64,000 nt of DNA from Archangium sp. (GCA_022843845.1 JALHMW010000015.1:1-64000); one strand, 5' to 3'; positions 18,301-26,296 are shown, counted from the stretch's first letter. The notes: generated from the letters alone by a model not told the origin. Made by a program: numbers and translations.

Positions 18301-18950
18301 AGAAGAAGAACGACCGCGCCATGCTTGCAGCCGCACACACGCGCTTCTTCCAGCTCGAGCCGACGTGGAACGCCTACCTCGCGCTCAAGCTGAAGAACTT
18401 TGCGACGTTCAAGAAGGACCTCGCCGACAAGCAGAAGAAGCTCACCGAGATGGCGAGCAGCTATACGCAGGTGCTTGAGACGGGGAACCCCGACTTCGGC
18501 ATCGCGGCGCTCACGCGCATCGGCCTGCTGTACTCCGATCTCGCCGTGAACCTCACCGACCTGCCCGATCCGAAGGGCTTCGACGAAGACCAGGTCGCGC
18601 TCTTCCGCGGCCAGCTCGAGGAGCAGTACATCTTCCCCCTCGAAGAGAAGGCCGTCGAGGCGCTCGAGAAGGCGCTCGGCAAGTCGAGCGAGCTGACGCT
18701 GTACACGGAGTGGACGCTGCTCGCGCAGGACAAGCTCAACAAGTACAAGCCCGGCAGCTACGGCAAGACGCGCGACGTCTCGTACCGTGGCAGCGAGTTC
18801 TTCGTGACGTCTGGCTTCGAGAAGCAGCCGCCCGCGAACGACGCGCCGCTTCCCACCGAGGCCGATGCGCCGAAGCCGGCGGTTGCGCCGACGCCTGCTC
18901 CCACCCAGCCCAGCGCCGCCGCCACGGGCGCCGGCGCCGGTAGCCGCTGA
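15309..18950 (+). CDS. gltD: Large periplasmic TPR protein, GltD (AgmU)/NfsD-like
   Basis: A 1213-residue secreted protein, about the size of AgmU/GltD of M. xanthus. AAGGAG seven bases before the ATG at 15309 fixes the start. A signal peptide ending TAPAQA is followed by a Lys/Ala/Pro-rich segment and then many TPR or TPR-like helix pairs along the chain. Examples are DEVLFNLAYNLYETGKRDG (about 195-215), EKALKKLQDTVALAEKSG, AYNAGFWHEGT-type units, and DIAYNIGLVLEKTNQLAEA (about 920-938). The C-terminus is Pro/Ala-rich. In M. xanthus this protein spans the periplasm and moves with the gliding complexes. It is the first gene of the second group (D-E-F-G). Confidence 0.85.
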   Translation: MKFHARLLSVSVAALLLIPTTAPAQAKKGAKPAAPAKADPKATKVDPKAATAAKKPEERKGPAKLDARGDQPKLEDVEREAVADKKRDEQIESAKKIIPKIEDGNPQKSELLFQLAELYWDKSRYLYRREMLKFFEQQKEMDEKKNRGEKVSEPKEDHRESELYRSETMRLYETILREYPSYERKDEVLFNLAYNLYETGKRDGAVKRYEELLKSYPGSKFVPDTYVQLGNHYFDVANVLEKARSYFEKAFATTNPRIRSYSLYKLAWCDFNAGEHEKALKKLQDTVALAEKSGAGKERVFTDLKNEALQDSVRMFVQLNRADDAIAYYKAKAGKKKQTSLIGKLAYSLAEAGHHDNAIKSFRYLLNDNPNSEAAPEFQQSVIRSYEGLRQRDNVKAEVKKLAELYRPGSSWWEANKSKKDVLRAGFNVAEEAMRTTVTDYHNEAQKTKQVVTYRLARDIYKQYVDGFAASEDEQFVSDHAFNLKFYYAEILWALEEWENAATQYDQVTAFKVPGRPDAKEIAQEKYRQTAAYNAMLSYDKLVKIERGVLQKTDLKDDKLVEENKKKDKVEKSKKVTKRSIKELEEKPITKFEQALISACDKYNQLYPKTAEEVDIAYQAAVIYYDKNHFVEAARRFGDIINRYPEEARSADAADLSMGVLEEKEEWLELNKLARIFKANEKLMKKAKPDFVSRVGTVVEGSQYKYIDEIVYKKEKDTRKARDLFLEFVKEFPKSKNASRAMVYAMEVSREANEQDKSIEIGERILKEYPDSMFDLRVKNGLAFFYEKVANFEKSAAMYENFVATYDKAAGDKAVGFENIKDLIKKEKEAKEKADKAAKAAKKPLPAEVAVTTYAIPPKDPDAAALKTEREAQIKAANDWVADAQYNAGFWHEGTGKFDKALVAYNRYVTRFKDKKDAPDIAYNIGLVLEKTNQLAEATKHYDTYLTTYAKDPRVTDTRKIDLKYRQFLIAQKLKDSAGMDRLAKDITASFPKLKDEEKKNDRAMLAAAHTRFFQLEPTWNAYLALKLKNFATFKKDLADKQKKLTEMASSYTQVLETGNPDFGIAALTRIGLLYSDLAVNLTDLPDPKGFDEDQVALFRGQLEEQYIFPLEEKAVEALEKALGKSSELTLYTEWTLLAQDKLNKYKPGSYGKTRDVSYRGSEFFVTSGFEKQPPANDAPLPTEADAPKPAVAPTPAPTQPSAAATGAGAGSR

Positions 18951-18977
18951 AATAGACGAGAGACCAAGGACCCGATC

Positions 18978-20369
18978 ATGAAGCTCCGAATCGCAGCCCT
19001 CAGCATCGTCGCCTCAGCCGCCTCGTTCACTGCGTGCGTCACTCCTGAAGTCGCCGAGAAGAAGGACGTCGTCGTCGCGCCGCCTCCGCCCCCGAAGGAG
19101 CCCAGCCCGAAGGAGAACTTCGACAAGGGCGTTGCCGCATTCGACGCCAACAACCTCGACGAGGCCAACGCACTCTTTACGAAGGTCGCGGAGAAGGTGC
19201 CGGCCAGCCTGGTGACTCAGTACAACCTCGCCGTCATCGCCGAGCGTCAGGGCCGCCTCACCGACGCGCAGGTCCGTTACGAGGCCGCGCACAAGATCGA
19301 CGGCAAGCACAAGCCGACGCTCCTCAACCTCGGCCGCGTCTACCGCCTGCAGGACAAGTTCGCCGAGGCGATCACCCTCTACGAAGAGGCGCTCAAGGAC
19401 AACGAGTTCGACGTCGAGCTCAACAACAACCTCACCGTCGCCTATCGCCTCGCGAAGAACTACGCGAAGGCCGAAGAGACCGCGCGCCGCGTGCTCTCAC
19501 GCACCAAGGACAACCCGGACGCGTACAAGAACCTCGCGCTCATCTACTTCGATCAGGGCAACTACCGCCTCGCGGAGTTCATCTCGGCCAACGCCAAGAA
19601 GCTCGATGACAAGGATCCCGGCGTCTACAACAACCTCGGCCTCATCTACCTGAAGCTCGACGAGAAGCGCCTCGCGCTCGCGCAGTTCCAGAAGGCCGTC
19701 ACGCTGAACAAGGACTTCGCGCCGAGCCTCTTCAACATCGGGGCGATGGCGCTGAGCTACCGCGACTACGTGACGGCCGAGAAGTCGCTCAGCCGCACCA
19801 CCGAGCTCGACCCGACCCGCTACGAGAACTTCCTCGCCTACGCCTGGTCGCTCGATGGCCAGAAGGGCAAGGACGCCAAGAAGGGCATCAAGGCCGGCGA
19901 GATCTTCGAGAAGGTGCTCTCGCTCAAGACCGATCAGAACGACGCGGTCTGCGGCGCTGCGTGGGCCTACGCGGCCGACAAGACGGGCTGGGACAAGGCG
20001 CTCGGCTTCTTCGAGAAGTGCAAGGGCCTGACGACGACGTCGGCCCAGGATCAGACCCTCATCGACAACAAGGTGAAGGGCATTCTCGCGATGCAGAAGT
20101 CGGGGCAGAAGGTCGAGCAGCCCGCGCCTGAGAAGCCCAAGGCGGCTCCGACCGGTGGCCCGTCGATGCTCGACAAGGCTGAGAAGGAAGCGGAGAAGGA
20201 CGCGCCTCCGCCGGCTGAAGGTGCTCCGGCGCCGGCTCCAGGTGCCACGCCGCCGCCTGCCGAAGCCCCCAAGACCGAGGCGCCCAAGGAAGAGGCCCCC
20301 AAGGCTGCCGCTCCGGCCGCCCCTGCAACTGCAGTTGACGCCGCGAAGCCCGAAGAGAAGAAGCCCTGA
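18978..20369 (+). CDS. gltE: TPR outer-membrane lipoprotein, GltE (AglT)/NfsE-like
   Basis: A 463-residue lipoprotein with lipobox FTAC (Cys20) and a Pro-rich spacer (APPPPPKEPSP). It carries a run of TPRs from about 45 to 340, for example TQYNLAVIAERQGRLTDAQ, PTLLNLGRVYRLQDKFAEA, PDAYKNLALIYFDQGNYRL and PGVYNNLGLIYLKLDEKRL. The last 100 residues are Pro/Ala/Glu-rich and probably disordered. AglT/GltE of M. xanthus is a TPR lipoprotein required for gliding, and NfsE is its sporulation counterpart. It starts 27 bp after gltD on the same strand. No Asp at +2 of the lipobox, consistent with outer-membrane sorting. Confidence 0.85.
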   Translation: MKLRIAALSIVASAASFTACVTPEVAEKKDVVVAPPPPPKEPSPKENFDKGVAAFDANNLDEANALFTKVAEKVPASLVTQYNLAVIAERQGRLTDAQVRYEAAHKIDGKHKPTLLNLGRVYRLQDKFAEAITLYEEALKDNEFDVELNNNLTVAYRLAKNYAKAEETARRVLSRTKDNPDAYKNLALIYFDQGNYRLAEFISANAKKLDDKDPGVYNNLGLIYLKLDEKRLALAQFQKAVTLNKDFAPSLFNIGAMALSYRDYVTAEKSLSRTTELDPTRYENFLAYAWSLDGQKGKDAKKGIKAGEIFEKVLSLKTDQNDAVCGAAWAYAADKTGWDKALGFFEKCKGLTTTSAQDQTLIDNKVKGILAMQKSGQKVEQPAPEKPKAAPTGGPSMLDKAEKEAEKDAPPPAEGAPAPAPGATPPPAEAPKTEAPKEEAPKAAAPAAPATAVDAAKPEEKKP

Positions 20370-20433
20370 TTCTCAGGTCTTGAGACGAATTCCGGGTGGC
20401 GCCGAACGTGGACACATCGGCGTCAAGGTGGGC

Positions 20434-20462
20434 TTCACAACGACTCACCAATCCCCTAGGGT
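20434..20462 (+). promoter_or_regulatory. Candidate sigma-70-type promoter upstream of gltF
   Basis: TTCACA (20434-20439) and TAGGGT (20457-20462) are separated by exactly 17 bp, within the 155-bp gap between gltE and gltF. It would allow gltF-gltG expression separate from gltD-gltE. Confidence 0.4.
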
Positions 20463-20484
20463 CCGCCAACTTTTCAGGAACCTG

Positions 20485-20511
20485 GCCCCTGCGACAGCTG
20501 TCCACAGGGGC
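20485..20511 (+). promoter_or_regulatory. Nested hairpin in the gltF leader
   Basis: GCCCCTG (20485-20491) pairs with CAGGGGC (20505-20511), and the 13-nt loop itself contains the palindrome GACAGCTGTC. The GGAGG ribosome-binding site of gltF begins only a few bases after the stem, so the structure could influence translation of gltF. No known riboswitch class is recognised. Confidence 0.4.
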
Positions 20512-20524
20512 ACACGGAGGCAGC

Positions 20525-20788
20525 ATGCAGCGTTTTCTCGTGGTGATTGCAGTGGTGATGGCCGTGGCGGCGCCCTCGTTCGCTGAGGACAAGGTGATTC
20601 GCGAGGCCGACCGCGTCGTGACGCGGAAGAAGACCGTCATCGACTTCACCGACGTCGCCGTCGAAGGCGAGCTCACCAAGCCCGAAGGCAGCTACTCGGT
20701 CAGCAAGAAGAAGACGACATTCCGCACGCTGATCAAGGTGCGCGACAACTTCAACCCTGAGCTGCAGAAGTCCGTCGACAACCTCTGA
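20525..20788 (+). CDS. gltF: Small periplasmic protein, GltF-like
   Basis: An 87-residue protein with a clear signal peptide (MQRFLVVIAVVMAVAAPSFA) and GGAGG six bases before the ATG. The 67-residue mature part, beginning EDKVIREADRVVTRKKTVI, is charged and has no recognised domain. Position and size are the basis of the GltF call: in M. xanthus gltF lies between gltE and gltG, and the Nfs locus has a gene at the same place. A hairpin and candidate promoter precede it. Uncertainty concerns the name, not whether it is coding. Confidence 0.65.
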   Translation: MQRFLVVIAVVMAVAAPSFAEDKVIREADRVVTRKKTVIDFTDVAVEGELTKPEGSYSVSKKKTTFRTLIKVRDNFNPELQKSVDNL

Positions 20789-20793
20789 AACAA

Positions 20794-20819
20794 GCCGTCA
20801 GGCCGGACGGCGTCTCTTT
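20794..20819 (+). terminator. Weak terminator/attenuator between gltF and gltG
   Basis: GCCGTC (20794-20799) pairs with GACGGC (20806-20811), followed by GTCTCTTT. It begins five bases after the gltF stop codon. The T-rich tract is interrupted, so partial termination or RNA processing is more likely than a full stop. Confidence 0.35.
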
Positions 20820-20859
20820 CACTTCAACTTCACCCAGCAGTCGCGTCACCGAGGTCCCC

Positions 20860-22716
20860 ATGGCGAACAAGGTCACCTTCGAGATCACGAGCCCTGACGG
20901 TAAGGTCTCCGAGTCCACCTCCGAGCTCGAGAGCATCATCGTCGGCTCCGGCGATTCCGCGAACGTGAAGGTCGCGGATCCGAAGGTCTCGAACCTCCAC
21001 TGCATGATCAAGGTCAGCAACGACGGCAACGTCGTCGTGATGGATCTTGGCTCTGCTGAGGGCACGAAGATCTCGAACGAGACCGTCAAGGAGAAGCCAA
21101 TCACCTCGGGCGACGTCCTCGAGATCGGCGGCACGAAGGTGAAGATCGTCTTCACCGGCGCCACGGCGGAAGCAAAGGCCGAAGCCCCCACGAAGGTGGA
21201 AGCCAGGGTCGAAGCCCCGGCGAAGGTGGAAGCCAAGGCCGACAAGAAGGACAAGAAGAAGAAGGACAAGAAGGACGCTCCTCGCGCCCTCGCTGGCACT
21301 GGCAAGAACGCCGCGGGCCTCTTCACCGAGCCCCTGCCGGCTGAAGCCATTCCCACCGAGACCGAGAAGGTCCTCCAGGTCGCGCTGCTCTGGGGCGACA
21401 CCCTCATCAACGTTCAGCACTTCGGCGAAGGCATGCCCGTCACCGTCGGCGAGAACGCCTCGGCCCGCTTCAACGTCTTCTCGCCCGGCCTCGGCGACCT
21501 CTTCACCCTCGCTCAGAGCAAGGGCAGCGGCGCGATCGTCAACGTCCCCAGCGAAGCGGGCGTCGTCGTTTCGACCAAGGGCGACAGCCACAAGTCCAAG
21601 GAGCAGCTCAAGGGAGAAGGCAAGCTCAAGGCCGCTGACGGTGGCGTTCGTGCCGATGCGGTCGAGATCGGCCTCCACGACCGAGCGCAGGTCTCGTTCG
21701 AGCAGGTCGCCTTCATCGTGCGCTACGTGCGCCCGAGCTCGGCCATCACCCTCAACACGCTCGATGAGCACGACTTCACGTTTTTCAAGATCACGAGCAT
21801 CTGCGTCATGGCCTTCATCGCGCTCGTCGCGGCCATGGTGATCACGCCGCTGGGTGAGGGCGGGCAGGGTGACGACATCTTCGGCAACCCGTCGAAGTAC
21901 GTGAAGATGGTCGTGAAGCCCGAGAAGAAGCAGGAAGTGAAGAAATTCCAGGACAAGTCGGGCGTGCAGGAAGGCGAGAAGGCCAAGGAGAAGGAAGGCA
22001 AGTTCGGTAAGCAGGACGCGAAGAAGGCCGAAGCCGACCCTTCGAAGAAGGGCGCTCCTGTCGTCGACGTCAACAAGCGCGAAGAAGACCGCAAGAAGGT
22101 CAGCTCGCTGATGGCCGGCATGTTCGCCGGTGGCGCGTCGTCGAACGTCTTCGGGCCCGGCGGTCTCGGCACCGGCATCAACAACGCGCTCGGCGGCCTC
22201 CAGGGCGGCGCAGGCGTCGGTGATGCGCAGGGCGTCGGCGGTCTCGGCTCGCGCGGCGCTGGCTCCGGTGGTGGTGGCAACGGCCTTGGTCTCGGCGGTC
22301 TCGGCACCAAGGGCGGCGGTCGCGGCGCTGGTGGGTACGGCTCGATCGACCTCGGCGGCAAGGGCAAGTCGGGCACGCGCATCGTCCCCGGCAAGACGAC
22401 CGTCGTCGGCGGCCTCGACAAGGACGTCATCATGAAGGTCATCAAGCGCCACCAGAACGAGATCAAGTTCTGCTACGAGCAGGAGCTCCAGAAGAACCCG
22501 GCGCTCGCCGGCAAGGTCGCGGTCGCGTGGACGATCGATCCCGCTGGCGCCGTCTCTGAAGCGACTGTTTCGGAGAGCTCGATCAGCAACGCCAACGTCG
22601 AGAGCTGCATCGTGCAGCGCATTCGCCGCTGGAAGTTCCCCGAGCCTGACGGCGGCGGCATCGTGAACGTCACCTTCCCGTGGATCTTCAAGGCCGCAGG
22701 CGACGAGAGCGAGTAA
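20860..22716 (+). CDS. gltG: FHA-TM-TonB-like tail inner-membrane protein, GltG (PglI)/NfsG-like
   Basis: A 618-residue inner-membrane protein. Residues 1-100 form an FHA phosphopeptide-binding domain (SIIVGSGDSANVKVADPKVS, DLGSAEGTKIS), which is cytoplasmic. A Lys-rich linker and a second beta-rich part lead to one transmembrane helix at about 309-331 (ICVMAFIALVAAMVI). The periplasmic part has a Lys/Glu-rich helix, a Gly-rich stretch at about 440-510, and a C-terminal TonB-like AgmX/PglI tail (about 520-615) with its two conserved cysteines (IKFCYEQEL and VESCIVQRI). PglI/GltG is proposed to connect the motor to outer-membrane parts. It is the last gene before a strong terminator. Confidence 0.87.
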   Translation: MANKVTFEITSPDGKVSESTSELESIIVGSGDSANVKVADPKVSNLHCMIKVSNDGNVVVMDLGSAEGTKISNETVKEKPITSGDVLEIGGTKVKIVFTGATAEAKAEAPTKVEARVEAPAKVEAKADKKDKKKKDKKDAPRALAGTGKNAAGLFTEPLPAEAIPTETEKVLQVALLWGDTLINVQHFGEGMPVTVGENASARFNVFSPGLGDLFTLAQSKGSGAIVNVPSEAGVVVSTKGDSHKSKEQLKGEGKLKAADGGVRADAVEIGLHDRAQVSFEQVAFIVRYVRPSSAITLNTLDEHDFTFFKITSICVMAFIALVAAMVITPLGEGGQGDDIFGNPSKYVKMVVKPEKKQEVKKFQDKSGVQEGEKAKEKEGKFGKQDAKKAEADPSKKGAPVVDVNKREEDRKKVSSLMAGMFAGGASSNVFGPGGLGTGINNALGGLQGGAGVGDAQGVGGLGSRGAGSGGGGNGLGLGGLGTKGGGRGAGGYGSIDLGGKGKSGTRIVPGKTTVVGGLDKDVIMKVIKRHQNEIKFCYEQELQKNPALAGKVAVAWTIDPAGAVSEATVSESSISNANVESCIVQRIRRWKFPEPDGGGIVNVTFPWIFKAAGDESE

Positions 22717-22737
22717 CGCCCGTCGTATGACGGAGTG

Positions 22738-22772
22738 AACGGCGTGTCTCCGCGAGGGGGCACGCCGTTTTC
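22738..22772 (+). terminator. Rho-independent terminator after gltG
   Basis: AACGGCGTG (22738-22746) and CACGCCGTT (22761-22769) form a perfect 9-bp stem, and the right arm runs into GTTTTC. It lies 21 bp after the gltG stop codon and separates the Glt-type locus from the acyl-CoA dehydrogenase gene. Confidence 0.85.
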
Positions 22773-22977
22773 AATTCTGCGAGTCCGGGCAGCGAGCGCT
22801 CTCTGCTTTGCGTCGGTGACCGCGGGACCGAGGCCGTTTCCTCCGAAATGGAATGGCAGCGCGCGTCATGGGTGGGTGCAGTTTTTCGGGGGCTCGCTGG
22901 ATCGGCCGTGTGGTCGGACTCGCTGAAAGCCGCTAGAGACCGCCGTCACCGTTCGTACTCGTCGAGGCTTTCCCCGC

Positions 22978-24120
22978 ATGGACTTCGAGCTCCCTGAAGA
23001 CGTCAAGGCGCTGCAGGCAACGATTCGCGACTTCTGCGAGAGGCGGGTGAAGGACAAAGCCCGCGAGTGGGATGCCTCAGAGAAGTTCCCGCTCGAGATC
23101 GTCCGCGAGCTCGGCCAGCTCGGTGCCATGGGCATTCGCATCGGGGAGCAGTACGGCGGCGCGGCGATGGGCTCCCTCGCGGTCGCCGTGGCGGTGGAAG
23201 AGGTCGCGAAGTACGACGGCTCCCTCGCGCTCACCGTGGCCTCGCACAACGGCCTCGGGACCAGCCACATTCGCGTCTTCGGGAACGAGGCTCAGAAGCA
23301 GAAGTACCTTCCGAAGCTCGCCACCGCCGAGTCGCTCGGCGCCTGGGGGCTCACCGAGCCCGGCTCCGGCAGCGACGCCGCGGGTATGAAGACGACCGCC
23401 GTGAAGCACGGTGACACCTGGCTCCTCAACGGCGCCAAGATGTTCATCACGCAGGGCACCGTCGGTGACGTCTTCGTCGTGCTCGCCGTCACCGACGCGG
23501 CCAAGAAGCAGAAAGGCATCACTGCCTTCATTCTCGAGAAGGGCTACCGCGGCTTCAGCCAGCGCTCCATTCACGGGAAGCTCGGCATGCGCTCGTCGGA
23601 CACGGCCGAGCTGCACCTCGAGAACGTCGAGGTCCCCGACAGCCAGCGGCTGGGCGAGATCGATCACGGCTTCATCGACACCATGAAGATCCTCGACGGT
23701 GGCCGCATCACCATCGGCGCGCTCTCGGTCGGGCTCGGGGCGGCCGCGATTCGCGAGTCGGTGAAGTACTCCCGCGATCGCTCCGCGTTTGGTCAGCCCA
23801 TCGGCGACTTCCAGGCGATTCGATGGATGCTGGCTGACATGCAGACCGAGATCGACGCGTCGCGCATGCTCGTCTACCGCTCGGCCTCGCTGGCAGACGC
23901 GGGCAAGCCGTACACCCGCGAGGCGTCGATCGCGAAGCTGTTCGCCTCGGAGGCCGCGACCCGCGCCTGCAACAAGGCGGTGCAGATTCACGGCGGCTAC
24001 GGCTACACCCGAGAGTTCCCGGTCGAGCGGTACCTTCGCGACGCCAAGCTCTGCGAGATCGGCGAAGGCACCAGCGAGATTCAGCGCAACATCATCGCGC
24101 GCGAACTCCTGAAGGGCTAG
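22978..24120 (+). CDS. Acyl-CoA dehydrogenase
   Basis: A 380-residue FAD enzyme that introduces a double bond into acyl-CoA. The three-domain family pattern is complete: an N-terminal helical domain, the FAD-contacting segments [15 protein letters not shown] (about 122-136) and [10 protein letters not shown], and the C-terminal [20 protein letters not shown] with EGTSEIQRN, where the Glu of EGT is the usual catalytic base. The 260 bp upstream holds the gltG terminator and nothing else I recognise. The gene is followed by an unknown gene and meaB, which suggests branched-chain or propionyl-CoA related metabolism. Chain-length specificity cannot be read from the sequence. Confidence 0.93.
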   Translation: MDFELPEDVKALQATIRDFCERRVKDKAREWDASEKFPLEIVRELGQLGAMGIRIGEQYGGAAMGSLAVAVAVEEVAKYDGSLALTVASHNGLGTSHIRVFGNEAQKQKYLPKLATAESLGAWGLTEPGSGSDAAGMKTTAVKHGDTWLLNGAKMFITQGTVGDVFVVLAVTDAAKKQKGITAFILEKGYRGFSQRSIHGKLGMRSSDTAELHLENVEVPDSQRLGEIDHGFIDTMKILDGGRITIGALSVGLGAAAIRESVKYSRDRSAFGQPIGDFQAIRWMLADMQTEIDASRMLVYRSASLADAGKPYTREASIAKLFASEAATRACNKAVQIHGGYGYTREFPVERYLRDAKLCEIGEGTSEIQRNIIARELLKG

Positions 24121-24129
24121 ACCGCGTCA

Positions 24130-24993
24130 ATGGACCGCGCCTTCCTCGAGGGTCTCGGGCTCAAGGTCACCGAGACCGATGGGGTGGTCGAGGCCGAGCT
24201 CGAGCTGAACTCTGGCCTGGCCCTCAACCCGCTGACCCGGCACGTCATCTCGACGGTCGACTTCACCGTCATGGGCGACCGGCTGCTCTACGTCGGTCCC
24301 CCGGAGTTCGTCGGCGCGCAGCCGATCAACCTCGCGTTCCTCACCGACACGTCGCGGCTCGAGGATCTGGTCATTCAAACCCTCAACGATCACCTCTACC
24401 AACTCGAGCGCCGCACCAACGAGCTCTCGGCCCTCGGCATCGGCGCGAAGGTCGACCCGTCGTCGCTCCAGCTGTCGGTGGAGCTCGAGCGCGGCCCGTT
24501 TCGGTTCACGCTGGGCGCCAGTCGCATCGGCCAGTTTCGCGTCATGCGGTGCCTGAACGAGGGTCTCGAGCTCACCATCGGAGCGCCAGCCGTCTTCGAG
24601 CTGAGCGAGTTCCGCGATCGCGCCGCGCTCGAGGACTTCCTGTACGCGATGTTCGGAGACGTCGCCGGTTCACCGACGCCGCCGCCGCGCGAGCGCGAAA
24701 CGCCGCCGCCGGTCGACGTCAGCATCAGCATGAAGGCGCTGTTCGAGGCCTTCGGCGATGCGACGGTGCCTCCGCGGAGCACGATGGAGTTCTTCGCCGA
24801 GTTGCGGGTTGGCGGAGAAACGTTGCGCTTCGCTGCCGCGCGGCTCCAGGGCCGGACCTTCCGCGGGCTGCTGGCTGGGCCGACCGGGAAGATCTGGGCC
24901 GATCGGTTCGAGCTCGACGAGTTTCCAGGCGTGCGCGCCCTCGTCTCGGAGTTGGTTGGCGTGCCCATCGAGGACATCGAGGTGGTGGAGTGA
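24130..24993 (+). CDS. Conserved-looking protein of unknown function
   Basis: A 287-residue soluble protein, not recognised. It starts 9 bp after the acyl-CoA dehydrogenase stop, and its own stop overlaps the GTG start of meaB (GTGA), so all three genes are probably one operon. Two similar halves are suggested by alternating beta-strand patterns (about 1-170 and 195-285) joined by a Pro-rich linker (SPTPPPRERETPPP). There is no signal peptide, membrane segment or metal motif. The context hints at a role beside acyl-CoA or cobalamin-dependent metabolism, but nothing in the sequence proves it. Confidence 0.65.
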   Translation: MDRAFLEGLGLKVTETDGVVEAELELNSGLALNPLTRHVISTVDFTVMGDRLLYVGPPEFVGAQPINLAFLTDTSRLEDLVIQTLNDHLYQLERRTNELSALGIGAKVDPSSLQLSVELERGPFRFTLGASRIGQFRVMRCLNEGLELTIGAPAVFELSEFRDRAALEDFLYAMFGDVAGSPTPPPRERETPPPVDVSISMKALFEAFGDATVPPRSTMEFFAELRVGGETLRFAAARLQGRTFRGLLAGPTGKIWADRFELDEFPGVRALVSELVGVPIEDIEVVE

Positions 24994-26030
24994 TTTCGAC
25001 GGCGCAGGCCCTCGCCGATGGCGTGTTGGCTGGAGACGTTCGCAAGGCCTCTCGACTGATGCGGCTGATCGACGACCTGGCGCCAGTCGCGACCGAGGCC
25101 CTGAAGCTGATCTTCCCGAAGACCGGGCGGGCGTGGATCATCGGCATCACCGGATCTCCAGGGGCAGGGAAGTCGACACTGACCGACCGGTTGATCACCG
25201 CCTACCGGGCGCAGGGCAAGACGGTCGGCGTGATCGCGGTCGACCCGACGAGCCCCTTCACCGGCGGGGCGATCCTCGGCGACCGCATTCGCATGCAGGG
25301 GCACGCCACCGACCCGGGCGTCTTCATTCGATCACTGGCCACGCGAGGGAACCTGGGCGGACTGTCGCGCGCCACCGGCGACTGCCTGCGCGTGATGGAC
25401 GCGATGGGGCGGGACGTGATCATCGTCGAGACCGTCGGCGTCGGGCAGGACGAGATCGACATCGCGCAGCTGGCACACACGACCGTGGTGGTGCTCGTGC
25501 CGGGCATGGGCGACGACATTCAGGCCATCAAGGCGGGCATTCTCGAGGTCGCCGACGTCTTCGTCGTCAACAAGGCCGATCTCGATGGCGCTGACCGGGT
25601 CGTTCGCGAGCTGCGCGCCAACCTGGAGCTTCGACACGCCATCAAGGCGCCGGCGATGGATCACGACACCTACCACCGAATGGTGAGGGCGAAGGCCGAA
25701 GGAACGGCGCCAGTCGCGCCAGAAGGGCCCATCGAGTGGGAGCCGCCGATTCAGAAGGTGATCTCGGCAAAGGGCACCGGAATCGACGAGCTGGTCGCGG
25801 CGGTGGCGAGCCACCAGAAGCACCTGGTCGACACTGGCGAGAAGGCGAAGCGGGAACAGACCCGCGCGATGACGCAGTTCCTCACGCTCCTGCGGGATCG
25901 CCTGCTGCGGGCCGGGCTGGAGCGGCTGGAACGGGAACGCGGCAACCTGACGGACGTGGCGCAACGCATCGCAGAGCGCAAAGCGGACCCGTATGTGCTG
26001 GCTGACGAGATCGCGCTGACCGTCCGCTGA
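24990..26030 (+). CDS. meaB: MeaB/ArgK-family GTPase, methylmalonyl-CoA mutase chaperone
   Basis: A 346-residue G3E GTPase that loads and protects the cobalamin cofactor of methylmalonyl-CoA mutase. Walker A is GITGSPGAGKST (about 52-63), followed by VDPTSPFTGGAILGDR, a MeaB signature, then VETVGVGQ and VNKADL for guanine recognition. The C-terminal helices form the dimerisation arm. The GTG at 24990 overlaps the preceding stop by 4 nt. The mutase genes are not in the window. The family also contains IcmF-type fusions, but no mutase domain is present here. Confidence 0.93.
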   Translation: MISTAQALADGVLAGDVRKASRLMRLIDDLAPVATEALKLIFPKTGRAWIIGITGSPGAGKSTLTDRLITAYRAQGKTVGVIAVDPTSPFTGGAILGDRIRMQGHATDPGVFIRSLATRGNLGGLSRATGDCLRVMDAMGRDVIIVETVGVGQDEIDIAQLAHTTVVVLVPGMGDDIQAIKAGILEVADVFVVNKADLDGADRVVRELRANLELRHAIKAPAMDHDTYHRMVRAKAEGTAPVAPEGPIEWEPPIQKVISAKGTGIDELVAAVASHQKHLVDTGEKAKREQTRAMTQFLTLLRDRLLRAGLERLERERGNLTDVAQRIAERKADPYVLADEIALTVR

Positions 26031-26040
26031 CCCCCAGCAG

Positions 26041-26120
26041 GGCGGCCCGTCCGCTCGCCAACACAGACAAGGCCAGCGAGCGGTGACTTCGTCGGCTCGC
26101 TGGTCGAAGGACGGACCGCC
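26041..26120. other. 80-nt two-stem structured element after meaB
   Basis: An outer stem pairs GGCGGCCCGTCC (26041-26052) with GGACGGACCGCC (26109-26120) at 11 of 12 positions. Inside, CCAGCGAGC (26073-26081) pairs perfectly with GCTCGCTGG (26095-26103); an alternative inner pairing uses GCTCGC at 26053. It begins 11 bp after the meaB stop codon and has no T-run, so a terminator is uncertain; an RNA element or an inverted-repeat remnant is possible. Confidence 0.5.
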
Positions 26121-26137
26121 AGCGGCCGACGAAAACG

Positions 26138-26296
26138 TCACGCCTTCGGCAGGTTCGGCTGCGCGGGCATGTCGACGGTCACCTGACTGACGATTCCGAT
26201 GATGTTGGTGAAGAGCTTGGAGGCGACGTGTGCGGCGACCTCGATGACCTGAGCGTCCGTCACGCCAGCCACGCGGGCGCGTTCGGAGCGGCGGGC
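26138..26296 (-). pseudogene. C-terminal remnant of a carboxymuconolactone-decarboxylase-like gene
   Basis: On the minus strand this short frame, ending with TGA at 26138, reads GVTDAQVIEVAAHVASKLF followed by TNIIGIVSQVTVDMP. That is the typical end of AhpD/carboxymuconolactone-decarboxylase-like proteins, with the usual helix and the terminal (D/E)xP. Upstream the same frame soon meets a stop, and I see no start codon or the catalytic CxxC/His part. The reading frame is too short for the family (normally 140-190 residues). It is therefore a decayed or truncated gene next to two other odd elements in the same 607-bp gap between meaB and the PilZ gene. Confidence 0.55.
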
